Shown here piece after piece: positions 40,411 to 48,670 of a stretch of 64,000 nucleotides of DNA. The translations under genes and the position numbers were made by a program. The notes under the pieces were generated by a model. That model had not been told where the DNA came from, made no database searches, and was given only the letters and a program-made list of their open reading frames with translations. Within the stretch, counting starts at the first letter, position 1; each line of letters opens with the position of its first letter. The stretch covers positions 332,062 through 396,061 of the forward strand of contig NZ_RAQQ01000003.1 of the NCBI RefSeq assembly GCF_003610785.1, in the 5' to 3' direction. Source of the stretch: Micromonospora globbae. GTDB lineage: Bacteria > Actinomycetota > Actinomycetes > Mycobacteriales > Micromonosporaceae.

Positions 40411-42393
40411 GTGTCCAACCCGATGGGCGGCGTGGCCGGCTGGAGCATGCTCCGGTCGATGCGCAACGAGGACGAGGTCTCCGCGCACCGGCTCCGGCGC
40501 GGGGTGGCGCGGCGGATCGTGGCGTTCGCCCGGCCCTACCGGCGAGACATCATCGTCTTCCTCGTCACCGTCGTGCTGGCCGCGATCATCGGGGTGGCGA
40601 CGCCGGTGCTCGCCGGTGACGTGATCAACGCGATCAACCGGGGCGGGTCCGAAGCCGGTTCGCTGGTGGTCCGTCTGGCGCTGATCATCGCCGGCCTCGC
40701 GATCGCCGACGCGCTGCTCTCCCTCGCGCAACGGTGGTACTCGGCGCGCATCGGCGAGGGCATCATCCTCGACCTGCGCACACGGGTCTACGACCACGTG
40801 CAGCGCATGCCGTTGCAGTTCTTCACCCGGACCCAGACCGGCGCCCTGGTGAGCCGCCTCAACAACGACGTGCTCGGCGCCCAGCGGGCCTTCACCTCGA
40901 CGCTCTCCGGCGTGGTCAGCAACGTCATCCAGCTCGTGCTGACCGCCGGCGTCATGTTCACCCTCTCCTGGCAGATCACGGCCCTGTCGCTCGTGCTGCT
41001 GCCGCTCTTCATCATCCCGGCCCGGCGCGTCGGCCGCCGCCTCGCCGACATCACCCGCGAGGCGTACAACCTGGACGCCAAGATGAACGCCACCATGACC
41101 GAGCGGTTCGGCGTGGCCGGCGCCCTGCTGGTCAAGCTGTTCGGCCAGCCGGAGGCGGAGGCGCGCCGGTTCGCCGTGCGGGCCGAGCGGGTGCGCGACA
41201 TCGGCATCCAGTCCGCCATGTACTCGCGGACGTTCTTCGTGGCCATGCTGCTCGTCGCCTCGCTCGCCCAGGCCCTCACGTACGGGCTGGGCGGCTGGCT
41301 CGCCGTCGGCGGCCACGTCAGCGCCGGCACCGTCGTGACGCTCGCGCTGCTGCTCACCCGGCTGTACGGCCCGCTGACCGCCCTCTCCAACGTCCGTGTC
41401 GACGTGATGAGCGCGCTGGTCTCCTTCGACCGGGTCTTCGAGGTGCTCGACCTGCGCCCGGCGATCGAGGAGAAGCCCGACGCCGTGCCGGTGCCGCGGG
41501 GCAACGGCCGCGTCGAGTTCCGCGACGTCCGGTTCCGCTACCCGAGCGCCGTGGAGATCTCGCTCGCGTCGCTGGAGGAGGTGGCCACGCTCGACCGTAC
41601 GGTCAACGAGCCGGTGCTGCGCGGCGTCTCCTTCACCGTCGAGCCGGGGCAGATGGTGGCCCTCGTGGGCCCGTCCGGTGCCGGCAAGTCGACGCTGTCC
41701 ATGCTGATCCCGCGCGTCTACGACGTCACCGACGGCCAGGTGCTGGTCGGCGGCGTCGACGTGCGGGACGCCACCCTGGCCTCGCTGCGCGACGAGATCG
41801 GCGTGGTCACCCAGGACTCGCACCTGTTCCACGAGACGATCCGCGAGAACCTGCGGTACGCGAAGCCGGACGCCACCGACGACGAACTCTGGGCGGCGCT
41901 GGCCGGCGCGCAGGTCGCCGACCTGATCCGGTCCCTGCCCGACGGGCTGGACACCACGGTCGGCGAGCGCGGCTACCGCTTCTCCGGCGGCGAGAAGCAG
42001 CGCATCGCCATCGCCCGGCTGCTGCTCAAGGCGCCCTCGATCGTCATCCTCGACGAGGCGACGGCCCACCTCGACTCGGAGAGCGAGGCCGCCGTGCAGC
42101 GGGCGCTGTCGGTGGCGCTGGCCGGGCGTACGGCGCTGGTCATCGCGCACCGGCTCTCGACGGTCCGCGACGCCGACCAGATCCTCGTCCTCGACGGCGG
42201 ACGGATCGTCGAGCGGGGGCGGCACGAGGAACTGGTGGCCGTCGGCGGCCTCTACGCCGAGCTCTACCGCACGCAGTTCGCGGTCGCCGACTCGCCCACG
42301 CCGTACGTGGACGCGACCGGCCCGGAGCCCGTCGTCATGCCGCTGGGCACGTACGTGCCCGACGAGGCGCTGCCGCCGGCCGCCGCGAACTGA
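40411..42393 (+). CDS. ABC exporter, fused permease and ATPase
   Basis: 660 residues. A six-helix type IV exporter domain (about residues 40-330) includes RVYDHVQRMPLQFFTRTQTG and LVSRLNNDVLGAQRAFTSTL. The ATPase domain has Walker A GPSGAGKSTLSMLIPRVYDV, Q-loop VVTQDSHLFHETIRENL, signature YRFSGGEKQRIAIARLLL and Walker B IVILDEATAHLDSESEAA. About 25 residues (EISLASLEEVATLDRTVNEP) are inserted before Walker A. GTG 40411 has GGAGG 5 bp upstream; GTG 40381 is an in-frame alternative. Likely a homodimeric lipid or drug exporter; the substrate is unknown. Confidence 0.92.
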   Translation: MSNPMGGVAGWSMLRSMRNEDEVSAHRLRRGVARRIVAFARPYRRDIIVFLVTVVLAAIIGVATPVLAGDVINAINRGGSEAGSLVVRLALIIAGLAIADALLSLAQRWYSARIGEGIILDLRTRVYDHVQRMPLQFFTRTQTGALVSRLNNDVLGAQRAFTSTLSGVVSNVIQLVLTAGVMFTLSWQITALSLVLLPLFIIPARRVGRRLADITREAYNLDAKMNATMTERFGVAGALLVKLFGQPEAEARRFAVRAERVRDIGIQSAMYSRTFFVAMLLVASLAQALTYGLGGWLAVGGHVSAGTVVTLALLLTRLYGPLTALSNVRVDVMSALVSFDRVFEVLDLRPAIEEKPDAVPVPRGNGRVEFRDVRFRYPSAVEISLASLEEVATLDRTVNEPVLRGVSFTVEPGQMVALVGPSGAGKSTLSMLIPRVYDVTDGQVLVGGVDVRDATLASLRDEIGVVTQDSHLFHETIRENLRYAKPDATDDELWAALAGAQVADLIRSLPDGLDTTVGERGYRFSGGEKQRIAIARLLLKAPSIVILDEATAHLDSESEAAVQRALSVALAGRTALVIAHRLSTVRDADQILVLDGGRIVERGRHEELVAVGGLYAELYRTQFAVADSPTPYVDATGPEPVVMPLGTYVPDEALPPAAAN

Positions 42394-42410
42394 CCCCCGG
42401 CCGGGGCGGC

Positions 42411-43088
42411 TCAGAGCACGGTCGACGCCTGGCGCAGCTCGGCGAAGGCCGCGCCCAGGGTCTCGGGCGTGAAGTGGGCGTTCAGGCCGTTCGGGTTGGG
42501 CAGCACCCACAGCCGGGCGTCGGCGAGGCGTTCCGGCTGGGCGCCGAACGTGGCCTTCGGCCGCGCGAAGCCGATGCGGTACGCGGTCACCCCGACCACC
42601 GCCACCCAGCGGGGCCGGTACCGCGCCACCTTGTCCCGGAGGATCTGCGCGCCCTCGACCAGTTCGGCGGCGGTCAGCTCGTCGGCGCGGGCGCTGGCCC
42701 GGGCCACCATGTTGGTGATGCCGATCCCGTACCCGGGCAGCGTGTCCTGCTCGCTCGGGTGCAGCAGCCGAGGGGTGAACCCGCCCCGGTGCAGCGCCGG
42801 CCAGAACCGGTTGCCGGGCCGCGCGAAGTGCCAGCCCGTGGCGGCCGACCAGAGTCCGGGGTTGATCCCGACGAACAGCACGTCCAGGCCCGGCGCGATG
42901 ACGTCGGGGAGGGTGCGGTCGGCCGCCGCCGCGAGTTCCTCCCGGGTGGGCCGGGGATAGCGGCCGGCGGGGCTGGTCGCGGGACGGTGGTCGCCGGCCG
43001 GTGTGGAACCGGGCCGCCGCGCGCCCGGGGCCGGTGTGCCGGGGCGGGACCGGTCGGGCCGGCGTCCGCCGGACGGATCGGGGGTCAC
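42411..43088 (-). CDS. mug: G/U mismatch-specific DNA glycosylase (Mug/TDG family)
   Basis: 225 residues. It removes uracil or thymine from mismatches with G. The catalytic motif is GLDVLFVGINPGLWSAATG and the second motif is VLPNPNGLNAHFTPETLG, the NPSGLN-type loop. The first 60 residues are a Pro/Arg/Gly-rich disordered tail, longer than in E. coli. It overlaps the SDR stop by 4 bp on the same strand, so the two are cotranscribed. Confidence 0.92.
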   Translation of the reverse strand: MTPDPSGGRRPDRSRPGTPAPGARRPGSTPAGDHRPATSPAGRYPRPTREELAAAADRTLPDVIAPGLDVLFVGINPGLWSAATGWHFARPGNRFWPALHRGGFTPRLLHPSEQDTLPGYGIGITNMVARASARADELTAAELVEGAQILRDKVARYRPRWVAVVGVTAYRIGFARPKATFGAQPERLADARLWVLPNPNGLNAHFTPETLGAAFAELRQASTVL

Positions 43089-43846
43089 AGCGTACGCAGC
43101 GCGCCGCCGTCGACGGGAATGGTGATCCCGGTGAGGTAGCTGGCGGCGGGGGAGAGGACGAACGCGGCGACGCGGCCGAACTCGGCGGGGTCGCCGATGC
43201 GGCGCAGGGGGATGCCCGCTTCGATCTCGGTGAGGGCCAGGCCCGGGTCACCGGCGGCGGCCAGCAGCTCCCGGTTGCGGTCGGTGAGGATGCGGCCGGG
43301 GAGGAGCCCGACGACCCGTACGCCGCGCGGCCCGTACTCGTCGGCCACGTCCTTCGCGGCTCCCACCAGGCCGGGCCGCAGCCCGTTGGAGATGCCCAGC
43401 CCGGGCACCGGGCTCCGGGCGGAGGTGGAGAGGACCAGCCCGATCGCCCCGCCGTCGGTGAGGGAGGCGGCGACCGCGCGCAGGGCGCGTACGGCCCCGA
43501 GGAAGACCGTCTCGAACGAGGCCCGCCACTGTTCGTCGGTGACCGACGCGACCGTGCCCGGCGGCGGCCCGCCCACCGAGATCAGCGCACCGTCGAGCCG
43601 GCCGAAGTGCTCGCGGGCCGCGGCGACCAGGCGCTCGGGAGTCGTCGGGTCGCCGAGGTCGGCGGCGACACCCACCGCGCGCTCCGCGCCGCCGAGGCGC
43701 TGCGCCGCGTCGGCGACCGCGTCGGCGTCCCGCGCCGACAGCACCACGCGCGCGCCGTCGGCGACCAGATACTCGGCCGTCGCGTACCCGAGGCCCTTGG
43801 AGGCGCCGGTCAGCACGTACACCCGTTCGGTGAGTCCGAGATCCAT
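43085..43846 (-). CDS. SDR-family oxidoreductase with atypical active site
   Basis: 253 residues. The NAD(P)-binding TGASKGLGYATAEYLVADGA and SVGGPPPG are normal for short-chain dehydrogenases, and VVGLLPGRILTDRNREL follows the usual PG motif. The expected catalytic YxxxK is missing: in the matching position the sequence is LGISNGLRPGLVGAAKDVAD. This LSN..R pattern is found in a known subset of SDR proteins. The reaction is therefore uncertain. It is coupled to mug and lies 48 bp after the hendecad gene. Confidence 0.85.
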   Translation of the reverse strand: MDLGLTERVYVLTGASKGLGYATAEYLVADGARVVLSARDADAVADAAQRLGGAERAVGVAADLGDPTTPERLVAAAREHFGRLDGALISVGGPPPGTVASVTDEQWRASFETVFLGAVRALRAVAASLTDGGAIGLVLSTSARSPVPGLGISNGLRPGLVGAAKDVADEYGPRGVRVVGLLPGRILTDRNRELLAAAGDPGLALTEIEAGIPLRRIGDPAEFGRVAAFVLSPAASYLTGITIPVDGGALRTL

Positions 43847-43894
43847 GCCGCCGATCCTGCCGTACGCCGGTCGACCAGGGCCAGCCGCGGTGAC

Positions 43895-44443
43895 CTACGC
43901 GGCGCGGCTGGCGGGGCGGAGGAGGCGCACCCGCCCGGCGACCTGGACCGCGACGGCACCTCCCGCGCGGCCGAGCGACGGCAACCGGCGCGGTCGGGGC
44001 GCCCGCCGGCCGTCGTAGCGGGCGGCGGCCTCCCGCAACGCGAGCTCCTCGGCGCCGAGCGGTGGCAGCGTGCCCCGCTCGCGCAGCGCGCGGGCCAGGT
44101 CCCAACCGTCGCGCAGCGACCCCTGGGTCGGCCGCCCGGCCGCCCAACCGGCGAACGTCGCCGTCCAGTCGGACCCGAAGGAGGCCGCCAGGAGGGGCCA
44201 GTGCCGGGCCACCTCGCCGGCCCGCTTGCGCAGCAGGGCGGTGCGGGCCGCGGCCAGCGGCGCCGGAGCGAACCCGGGCGGCACCGGCCCGCCGGCGACC
44301 AGGGCGGCCACCAGCTCCGCCTGCCGCGCGGCGAGGTCGTCCACGCGCTCCGCCTGCCGCGCGGCGAGGTCGTCCACCTGCTCCGGCTGCCGCGCCGCCA
44401 GGTCGTCCACGCGGCCTCCGTCCGCCGCCGGTCCCACCGTCAC
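43895..44443 (-). CDS. Hendecad-repeat protein of a DUF692 operon
   Basis: 182 residues, no named family recognised. Three 11-residue units of VDDLAARQAER type occupy about residues 11-43 and predict a right-handed coiled coil. A helical domain follows: LLRKRAGEVARHWPLLAASF, GSDWTATFAGWAAGRPTQGS, LRDGWDLARALRERGTLPPL. The basic C-terminal part is RRAPRPRRLPSLGRAGGAV. GTG 44443 overlaps the DUF692 stop by 4 bp. By position it is the partner protein that in other DUF692 operons presents or recognises the substrate. That role is inferred, not shown by sequence. Confidence 0.75.
   Translation of the reverse strand: MTVGPAADGGRVDDLAARQPEQVDDLAARQAERVDDLAARQAELVAALVAGGPVPPGFAPAPLAAARTALLRKRAGEVARHWPLLAASFGSDWTATFAGWAAGRPTQGSLRDGWDLARALRERGTLPPLGAEELALREAAARYDGRRAPRPRRLPSLGRAGGAVAVQVAGRVRLLRPASRAA
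44315..44413 (-). repeat. Three 33 bp in-frame repeats in the hendecad gene
   Basis: Units 44315-44347, 44348-44380 and 44381-44413. The first two differ only in the last three bases; the third has a few more changes. Each encodes one VDDLAARQ-type hendecad. Near identity points to recent duplication. Confidence 0.85.
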
Positions 44444-45258
44444 GTGACCACCGGGAAGCCGGACGCCGCGGCGAGCGCGTCGAGTTCGGCGCGGAGCACG
44501 GACGCGGGCGGGTAGGCGCCGTCGCGTTCGAGCAGCAGCGCGGGCGGTCGCCGACGGGCGCAGAGTTCCCCGACCAGCTCCAGCACGGCCGGCGGAACCG
44601 GATCGGTGTGCGTGTCGTGGTAGAAGCCGCCGTGCTCGGCGCCGCCGGCCACGTGCACGTAGCCGACCCGCTCCAGCGGCAGCCGGTCGAGCAGGTCGAG
44701 CGGGTCGGCGCCCCGGTTGCGCGCGTTGGCGTAGACGTTGGCGATGTCGAGCAGCAGCAGCGCCCCGGTCCTGTCGAGGATCTCGGTGAGGAACGCGGCC
44801 TCGTCCAGCTCGTCGTCGGGCCAGTCGAAGAGCGCGGCGATCGGCTCCAGCGCGATCGGCACCGGGATCTCCGCCTGCGCGCGGGCCACGTTGGCGCAGA
44901 CGGCGTCCACGGCGGCCCGGCTGCGCGGCAACGGCAGCAGGTGACCGGCCTCCAGCCCGCCGGCGCGGACGAACGCGATGTGCTCGCTCACCAGCGGCGC
45001 GGCGACCAGCTCGGCCACCGCGGCGAGGTGCGCGACCCGGGCCGGGTCGACGGGCTCCGCCCCGCCGAGGGAGAGCCGTACGCCGTGGGGCACGACGGTC
45101 ACCCCGCGACCGCGCAGGTCGGCGAGCCCGGGCGGCAGCGGCCCGGAGGCCGCCACCGACTCCGCCACCACCTCGACGAACCGCAGCCCGGGCAGCTCGG
45201 CGACGAAGCCGGCGATCTCGGGGCGCCAGCCGATGCCGACGCCCGTCGGGCCGGTCAT
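44440..45258 (-). CDS. DUF692 / MNIO-family multinuclear iron enzyme
   Basis: 272 residues, TIM-barrel family. Members (MbnB, TglH and others) use two or three irons to modify Cys-containing peptides oxidatively. Expected metal and core blocks are visible: VTVVPHGVRLSLGGAEPV, LVSEHIAFV, IALEPIAALFDW, LLLLDIANVYANARNRGADP, YVHVAGGAEHGGFYHDTHTD and LLLERDGAYPP. It overlaps the upstream membrane-protein gene by 4 bp and the downstream hendecad gene by 4 bp, so the three are made together. The Cys/Gly tail of the upstream product is the obvious candidate substrate; this is inference from context. Confidence 0.88.
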   Translation of the reverse strand: MTGPTGVGIGWRPEIAGFVAELPGLRFVEVVAESVAASGPLPPGLADLRGRGVTVVPHGVRLSLGGAEPVDPARVAHLAAVAELVAAPLVSEHIAFVRAGGLEAGHLLPLPRSRAAVDAVCANVARAQAEIPVPIALEPIAALFDWPDDELDEAAFLTEILDRTGALLLLDIANVYANARNRGADPLDLLDRLPLERVGYVHVAGGAEHGGFYHDTHTDPVPPAVLELVGELCARRRPPALLLERDGAYPPASVLRAELDALAAASGFPVVT

Positions 45259-46172
45259 CCGCCGCACCCGCCCCCGCCGCAGCCACCTCCGCCGCAGGAG
45301 CTGCCGCCTCCGCACGAACTGCCGCCGCCGCACGAGCCACCTCCGCTCGTGCCGCTGTAGCCACCGGCGCCGGAGATCGCCTGCCGCTGGATCTCGGCCT
45401 GCTCGGCGAAGCCGGGATCGAGGGCCCAGAGCGAGGCGGTGCCGAACAGCGCCACGCCCATGGCGGCGCCGGCCGCGCCGTACGTCGCGTACGCCGGGGA
45501 CGACGACGGCGCGAGGTGGACGTGCTGCCGCCGCGTCTCGCGCAGCGCCCGCCGGCCGGCGCGGGTCAGGTGCGGCACCCGGCCCAGCACCAGGAGGAAC
45601 ACGAAGATCGCCGCCAGGCTGAGCATGAGGTAGCCGGTGGGTCGCCCGTTGGTGAGCCCGGCGACGGCCCGCATCCCGCCGATGATCAGCAGCGAGATCA
45701 GGAAGAACGCGCCCCGCCGCGCGGCGGTCCGCTGGACGGCCGTGAGGAGCAGCCCGCGCTGTTCGAGGCCCTCGCGCAGGTCGGTGAGCGCCCGGCTCAC
45801 CCACTGGTCCCGGGGCAGGTCCCGCACCCGGGCCCGCTTGCCGGCCGCACGGAACACCGCCTGGTCCAGCGGGGTCGTCCCCGCGGGCAGTGCCCCCGTC
45901 GTCATGAGCCGGCGGTCCGGTCCGACCCCGATGGCACCCGTGCTGCGCAGGCCACCGACGGTGGCGTGCACGGCGAGGCCGGGACCGCCGTTGAGGAACG
46001 CCACCTGCTGTGGGCCGAGCGTCAGGGTGCCGGCGTCGCCGGGGCCGGCGAGCAGCCGTACGCGGTGGATCACCGAGACGACCACGACGAGCGCGGCCGC
46101 GGCGAGGTAGAACCGGAGGAAGGTCGGACCGGGGATGCCCCAGGTGTCGCCCGGGGCGGCGAGGTCGGTCAT
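45255..46172 (-). CDS. TIGR04222-type membrane protein with Cys/Gly-rich tail
   Basis: 305 residues. The N-terminus GDTWGIPGPTFLRFYLAAAA leads into a first helix, then a soluble domain with FLNGGPGLAVHATVGGLRST. Three further helices lie at about 155-178, 187-206 and 226-246. The tail from about residue 271 is almost only Gly, Ser and Cys: cysteines at 281, 287, 293, 298 and 303 in CGGGSS and CGGGG units. This fits TIGR04222 proteins, whose tails vary and often resemble modified-peptide precursors. The stop overlaps the DUF692 start. Predicted product: a membrane-anchored substrate or metal-binding tail. Function is unproven. Confidence 0.85.
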   Translation of the reverse strand: MTDLAAPGDTWGIPGPTFLRFYLAAAALVVVVSVIHRVRLLAGPGDAGTLTLGPQQVAFLNGGPGLAVHATVGGLRSTGAIGVGPDRRLMTTGALPAGTTPLDQAVFRAAGKRARVRDLPRDQWVSRALTDLREGLEQRGLLLTAVQRTAARRGAFFLISLLIIGGMRAVAGLTNGRPTGYLMLSLAAIFVFLLVLGRVPHLTRAGRRALRETRRQHVHLAPSSSPAYATYGAAGAAMGVALFGTASLWALDPGFAEQAEIQRQAISGAGGYSGTSGGGSCGGGSSCGGGSSCGGGGCGGGGCGG

Positions 46173-46254
46173 CGGCTGCTCCTGTCACCGGAGGGTCGGC
46201 CGCCCCATTGTGGAGCACCATCGCCATCGCCGGCGCACCGCGTCCGGCGGCCGG

Positions 46255-46827
46255 CTAGCGGCGGCGGACCGCCTCCTCGACGAGATCGAGCACCGGGCCG
46301 AGGTCACCGGCCGGGCGTCCCATCGCGAGATGCAGCACCAGGCCGTCGTAGGCGAGTTCGAGGAACTGGGCCAGCACGTCGATGGGGACGTCCTCGCGCA
46401 GGACACCGGCCTCGCGCTGGCGGGCCAGCCGGTCGCGGGTCGCCTCGGCGATCGCCGCGGACCGCTGGGCCCACCGCCGGGCGAACGCCGGGTCGGTCCG
46501 CAGTCGACGGGACACCTCCAGCTGGGTGCCCAACCACCCGGTCGTGTCCGGGGACATCGCCCCGGCCAGCAGGTCCCGCATCACCTGGACGAGGCCGTTG
46601 CGGGCCACCGTCTCGACCATCGCCGCGGCGTCGTCCTCGGCCACGGCGAGGAAGAGCGAGTCCTTGTCGCGGAAGTGGTGGAAGATGGCTCCGCGGGACA
46701 GCCCGGTGGCCTCCTCGAGCCGGCGCACGGTGGCGCCCTCGTAACCGTGCCGGGCGAAACACGCCCGCGACGCGGCGAGGATCTCCTGCCGCCGCGCGTC
46801 GAGCTGGTCCTGGCTTACTCTGGGCAC
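46255..46827 (-). CDS. acnR: AcnR-like TetR-family regulator
   Basis: 190 residues. The N-terminal helix-turn-helix is RQEILAASRACFARHGYEGA then HGYEGATVRRLEEATGLSRG and GAIFHHFRDKDSLFLAVAED. This is close, from memory, to AcnR of Corynebacterium, the repressor of aconitase. The ligand domain has LEVSRRLRTDPAFARRW and VPIDVLAQFLELAYDGLVLH. In Corynebacterium acnR sits next to acn; here acnA is 12 kb away, but both have the same near-palindrome upstream (46861-46880 and 61514-61533). GTG 46827 is the only start just before the HTH. It lies 82 bp upstream of the TIGR04222-type gene on the same strand. Confidence 0.85.
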   Translation of the reverse strand: MPRVSQDQLDARRQEILAASRACFARHGYEGATVRRLEEATGLSRGAIFHHFRDKDSLFLAVAEDDAAAMVETVARNGLVQVMRDLLAGAMSPDTTGWLGTQLEVSRRLRTDPAFARRWAQRSAAIAEATRDRLARQREAGVLREDVPIDVLAQFLELAYDGLVLHLAMGRPAGDLGPVLDLVEEAVRRR

Positions 46828-46860
46828 GCGTCGATCGTCCCAGGTGACCCCGGGTAACGC

Positions 46861-46880
46861 AAACCGTACGTACGGCTTGG
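46861..46880. promoter_or_regulatory. Palindrome in the acnR/nitrilase spacer, candidate AcnR operator
   Basis: AAACCGTACGTACGGCTTGG contains the perfect 12 bp palindrome CCGTACGTACGG (46864-46875). It sits 34 bp before the acnR start and 41 bp before the divergent nitrilase-like gene. It matches the site before acnA at 17 of 20 positions, which suggests autoregulation plus control of acnA. Confidence 0.65.
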
Positions 46881-46920
46881 GATCTGGAGGTCGTACCGGC
46901 CCCGGTCTACCATCGGCCGC

Positions 46921-47784
46921 GTGACGCCACCCCCCGCCGCCCTCCCTCCCGCCCCGCTGACCGTGGCCGCCGTGCAGGCCGAGCCGGTGCCCGGGGACGT
47001 CGCCGGCAACGCCGCCACCGCCGCCCGGCTCGTCACCCGGGCCGCCGAGCGGGGTGCCCGGGTGGCCGTACTCCCGGAGCTCTTCCTGCCCGCGTACCAC
47101 CCGCCGACGCTCTCGGCGGACCCCGCCGGCACCGACGTGGCGACCACCGGCGAGCGTACGGTGACGGATCCGCGCCTGGCGCCGCTGTGCGAGGCGGCCG
47201 CCGCCGGCGGAGTCACCGTGGTGGTCGGCGCCGCTGTGCGCCACCCCGACGGGCGGCGCACCATCTCCTCCCTCGTCGTGGACCGCGGTGGGGCCGTGCG
47301 GGTGGGCTACGACAAGCAGCAGCTGTGGGGCGACGAGCGGGAACTCTTCAGTCCCGGGTCCCGGGGTGCCACCCTGCTCGTCGACGGCTGGCGGCTGGGG
47401 CTCGGCATCTGCTACGACGGCTGCTTCCCCGAGCACGGCCGGGCCGCCGCCGCCGACGGCGCGCACGGTTACCTCTGCCCGAGCGGCTACCTGGCCGGCT
47501 CGGAGCACCGCCGCGACCTCTACTACGCGGCCCGGGCCCTCGACAACACCATGTACGTGGTCTTCGCCAACGCCGTGGGCGGCGCCGACCCCTGGCGCTT
47601 CAACGGCGGGGCGGCCGTCTACGACCCGGAGGGGCGCCCGCTGGCCCGCGGCGCGGACGCCGGCGAGGACGTCCTGGTCGCGACGCTCGACCCGGCCCAG
47701 CTCGCGGCCACCCGGGCGGCGCACTCGATGCTCGCCGACCGCCTGCCCGACCAGGGTTCCGACCGGCTCTCGCTGGTCGGCTGA
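46921..47784 (+). CDS. Carbon-nitrogen hydrolase (nitrilase superfamily)
   Basis: 287 residues. The catalytic triad is visible: Glu in VAVLPELFLPAYHPP, Lys in VGYDKQQLWGDERELFSPG and Cys in LGICYDGCFPEHGRA. The later part, YAARALDNTMYVVFANAVGG, is typical of the fold. Members hydrolyse amides or nitriles; the substrate here is unclear. It begins with GTG 46921 and a Pro-rich tail. It diverges from acnR over 93 bp with the operator between, so it may also be under AcnR control. Confidence 0.9.
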   Translation: MTPPPAALPPAPLTVAAVQAEPVPGDVAGNAATAARLVTRAAERGARVAVLPELFLPAYHPPTLSADPAGTDVATTGERTVTDPRLAPLCEAAAAGGVTVVVGAAVRHPDGRRTISSLVVDRGGAVRVGYDKQQLWGDERELFSPGSRGATLLVDGWRLGLGICYDGCFPEHGRAAAADGAHGYLCPSGYLAGSEHRRDLYYAARALDNTMYVVFANAVGGADPWRFNGGAAVYDPEGRPLARGADAGEDVLVATLDPAQLAATRAAHSMLADRLPDQGSDRLSLVG

Positions 47785-47839
47785 GGAGTTCACGTAACGG
47801 ATCTGTCGGCGGAGGCGCTGGTTCCCGTAGGGTGCCCGA

Positions 47840-48484
47840 GTGCCACTGCTCCTCCTGGACCTGGACAACACCCTGCTCGACCGAGCCGGGGCGTTCCGCG
47901 CCTGGGGGCAGCGCTTCCTCGACGGCATCGGCGCGCCCCGAAGCGACATCGACTGGCTGTTGTCCATCGACGCCGACGGGCTGACCGACCGGTGGGACGT
48001 GGCCGACGCGATCCGGGACCGGTACGCCCTGCGCATCCCGTCGATCGACCTCGTGGAGGAACTGCACGACGGGGTGGTGACGCACACCCGCCTCGACCCG
48101 CTGGTGGCCTGTGCGCTGCGGATCGCCGACGACGCCGGCTGGGTGCCGGTGGTGGTCACCAACGGGGCGGTACGGCAGGAGGAAGCCAAGATCCGTAACA
48201 CCGGGCTCGACCGGTACGTCGCGGACTGGGTCATCTCCGAGGAGGCCGGGGTCAGCAAGCCCAACCCGCGCATCTTCGCCATGGCGGCGCAGCGGGTGCG
48301 GATGCGGCTGCGCGGGGCGTGGGTGGTCGGCGACAGCCCGGAGGCCGACATCGGCGGCGCGGCGGCGGTCGGCCTGCCCAGCGTCTGGCTGCACCGGGGG
48401 AGGACCTGGTCGGACGGCCGGTTCCGCCCGACCCGGGTCGCGGACGGGCTGATCGCCGCGGTCGCCACCGTCCTGGCCGGCTGA
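47840..48484 (+). CDS. HAD-superfamily hydrolase
   Basis: 214 residues. The nucleophile motif DLDNTLLDRAGAF opens the protein. Motif II is in VPVVVTNGAVRQEEAKI, the Lys motif in GVSKPNPRIFAMAAQ and the metal-binding Asp motif in AWVVGDSPEADIGGAAAVGL. The cap is alpha-helical (subfamily IA), so it is probably a small phosphatase acting on phosphorylated metabolites. GTG 47840 lies 55 bp after the nitrilase-like gene, which may be cotranscribed. Confidence 0.9.
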   Translation: MPLLLLDLDNTLLDRAGAFRAWGQRFLDGIGAPRSDIDWLLSIDADGLTDRWDVADAIRDRYALRIPSIDLVEELHDGVVTHTRLDPLVACALRIADDAGWVPVVVTNGAVRQEEAKIRNTGLDRYVADWVISEEAGVSKPNPRIFAMAAQRVRMRLRGAWVVGDSPEADIGGAAAVGLPSVWLHRGRTWSDGRFRPTRVADGLIAAVATVLAG

Positions 48485-48670
48485 CCGCGGCGGTCGCGGC
48501 CCGGCCGGGTCACGCAAATTCGATTGACCGGTCGCGGGGCGCCGGTGAGCATGGAGCGCGCATCGTGCACACGGGCGTACGCCCGTCGAGGAGAGGGGGT
48601 CGGTCATGGCCGTCATCTCGGGTCGTCTTCACCGGCCTCCATCCGCCTCGATCAAGGGACAACCACCGCA

